Source: an uncultured Alphaproteobacteria bacterium (GTDB lineage Bacteria > Pseudomonadota > Alphaproteobacteria > RF32 > CAG-239). Taken from it: a stretch of 5,922 nt of DNA. Under the pieces are notes generated by a model. It worked only from the letters and a program-made list of their open reading frames with translations. It was not told the DNA's origin and searched no databases. A program made the position numbers and the translations under genes. The stretch spans positions 1 to 5,922 of the forward strand of contig CALXTH010000066.1 in assembly GCA_944391365.1 (NCBI GenBank). The letters are read 5' to 3'. Shown here piece after piece: positions 5,024 through 5,922 of this stretch (position 1 is its first letter; each line of letters opens with the position of its first letter).

Positions 5024-5922
5024 ATGTTAAACATATTATGGGCGGGCTTTTTTGTTGTGGCATTTCTGTCCGCTTTATTCGCCGGAACTCCGGGTATCTG
5101 GAATGATTTGACGGCGGCGATGTTTTCTTCGGCCAAATCGGCTTTTAGCATTTCACTGAACTTAACCGGCATTTTGTGCCTTTGGCTTGGCCTTCTGAAA
5201 ATCGCCGAAAAAGCAGGACTGACAAATATTCTGGCTCGCGCCCTGAAACCGCTTTTTTGCTGGATTATGCCCGGTGTCCCCTCCGATTCGCCGGCATTCG
5301 GCTCCATAATCATGAATATCGCCGCCAATTTTCTCGGACTTGACAATGCGGCAACCCCGATGGGACTTAAAGCCATGGAACAGCTTCAGGAAGTCAATCC
5401 CACGCCCGACAAAGCATCGGACGCTCAGGTTTTGTTTATGGTTATCAATTCTTCTGCCGTCACCCTGATTCCGATAACCATAATGATGTACCGTGCCGAA
5501 CTGGGCGCCTCTGATCCGGGAGCTGTTTTTATCCCGATTCTCTTTGCCACATCAGTTTCAACACTGGTCGGTTTCTTGAGTGTGGCCTGCGTACAGCGGC
5601 TGAATATTTTCAACCGGGTCGTCATGGGCTTTCTGCTGGTCTTTGCCGTCATCATCGGGGGCGCAGCCTGGTTCTTTATCAGTTTGCCCGAAACTTCCCG
5701 CTATGAAATATCCGCCGCCGCGGGAAATCTGCTTCTCTGGGGAATAATCATCCTGTTCTTGGTTTTTGGCCTGTATAAACGCCTGAATGTGTATGAAACT
5801 TTTATCTCCGGTGCCAAAGAGGGTTTTGATGTCGCCGTTAGGATAATCCCCTATCTGGTGGCAATGTTGGTCGCAATAGCCATATTCAGGACTTCGGGTG
5901 CGCTTGATTATATCATAGATGC
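5024..5922 (+). CDS. Fused SpmA-SpmB-type nucleoside recognition (Gate) domain membrane protein (partial, C-terminus off right edge)
   Basis: The frame is open from ATG 5024 to the right edge (299 codons plus two bases). The N-terminal half is SpmA-like: a first helix at 1-20, amphipathic and membrane segments through 80, then the hallmark NIAANFLGLDNAATPMG (98-114) followed by LKAMEQLQ (115-122), and further membrane segments near 136-156, 168-190 and 198-221. A second half begins about 233 with a membrane helix (235-250). Then ETFISGAKEGFDVA (258-271) and IIPYLVAMLVAIAIFR (274-289) lead into SGALD, the start of an SpmB-like Gate domain. In Bacillus, spmA and spmB are separate genes needed for spore core dehydration. 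Fused versions are known in Gram-negative non-sporulators, where the role and substrate are unclear, so the spore name should not be taken literally. About 100 further residues are expected past the edge. It is probably cotranscribed with the preceding membrane protein gene. Confidence 0.9.
   Translation, partial: MLNILWAGFFVVAFLSALFAGTPGIWNDLTAAMFSSAKSAFSISLNLTGILCLWLGLLKIAEKAGLTNILARALKPLFCWIMPGVPSDSPAFGSIIMNIAANFLGLDNAATPMGLKAMEQLQEVNPTPDKASDAQVLFMVINSSAVTLIPITIMMYRAELGASDPGAVFIPILFATSVSTLVGFLSVACVQRLNIFNRVVMGFLLVFAVIIGGAAWFFISLPETSRYEISAAAGNLLLWGIIILFLVFGLYKRLNVYETFISGAKEGFDVAVRIIPYLVAMLVAIAIFRTSGALDYIID

Noticed and set aside
4813..5376. Minus-strand open frame of 187 codons
   Set aside because: It is antisense to the end of the membrane protein gene and the start of the SpmAB gene, both of which have coherent hydrophobic and motif structure.

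Overview
The window looks like chromosomal DNA from a host- or gut-associated alphaproteobacterium. The queuine tRNA-ribosyltransferase (Tgt) resembles the alphaproteobacterial (Zymomonas-like) form along its whole length. Base composition is moderate, spacing between genes is tight, and secreted cysteine-rich proteins of this sort are, as far as I recall, a feature of uncultured gut Alphaproteobacteria. The placement is inference; no rRNA or other marker is present.

Layout, left to right. (1) 1-1027, minus strand: the first 342 residues of a secreted, repeat-containing, cysteine-rich protein that runs off the left edge. It is the most unusual gene here. It has 35 cysteines after the signal peptide and four degenerate modules, and the last two modules match the short EGF-like signature CxCxxGY-x(6-7)-C. 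(2) 1028-1181: a divergent promoter region. (3) 1182-3248, plus strand: a two-gene unit, tgt followed after 3 bases by a LOG-family (lysine-decarboxylase-like) nucleotide phosphoribohydrolase with an extra C-terminal helical region. (4) 3260-3736, minus strand: a small exported thioredoxin-like protein with a CDSC active site, tail-to-tail with the LOG gene. (5) 3737-3901: a second divergent promoter region holding a 10-base perfect palindrome. (6) 3902-4999, plus strand: an unrecognised five-helix membrane protein with a predicted periplasmic helical domain. (7) From 5024, plus strand: a fused SpmA-SpmB-type nucleoside-recognition (Gate) membrane protein that runs off the right edge.

How they may work together. 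Tgt and LOG both act on N-glycosidic bonds of nucleobases and are almost certainly cotranscribed. The membrane protein and the SpmAB fusion form a second short unit at the envelope. The exported CxxC protein and the cysteine-rich secreted protein are on the same strand, and the first could help fold the second, but nothing in the sequence proves that. Codon use differs sharply by strand: GGG makes up 28 of 60 glycine codons in the two minus-strand genes and 10 of 100 in the four plus-strand genes. This suggests either a strong replication-strand bias, with minus as the leading strand, or a different origin for the minus-strand genes.

No tRNA, rRNA, CRISPR array, insertion sequence or convincing intrinsic terminator was seen.
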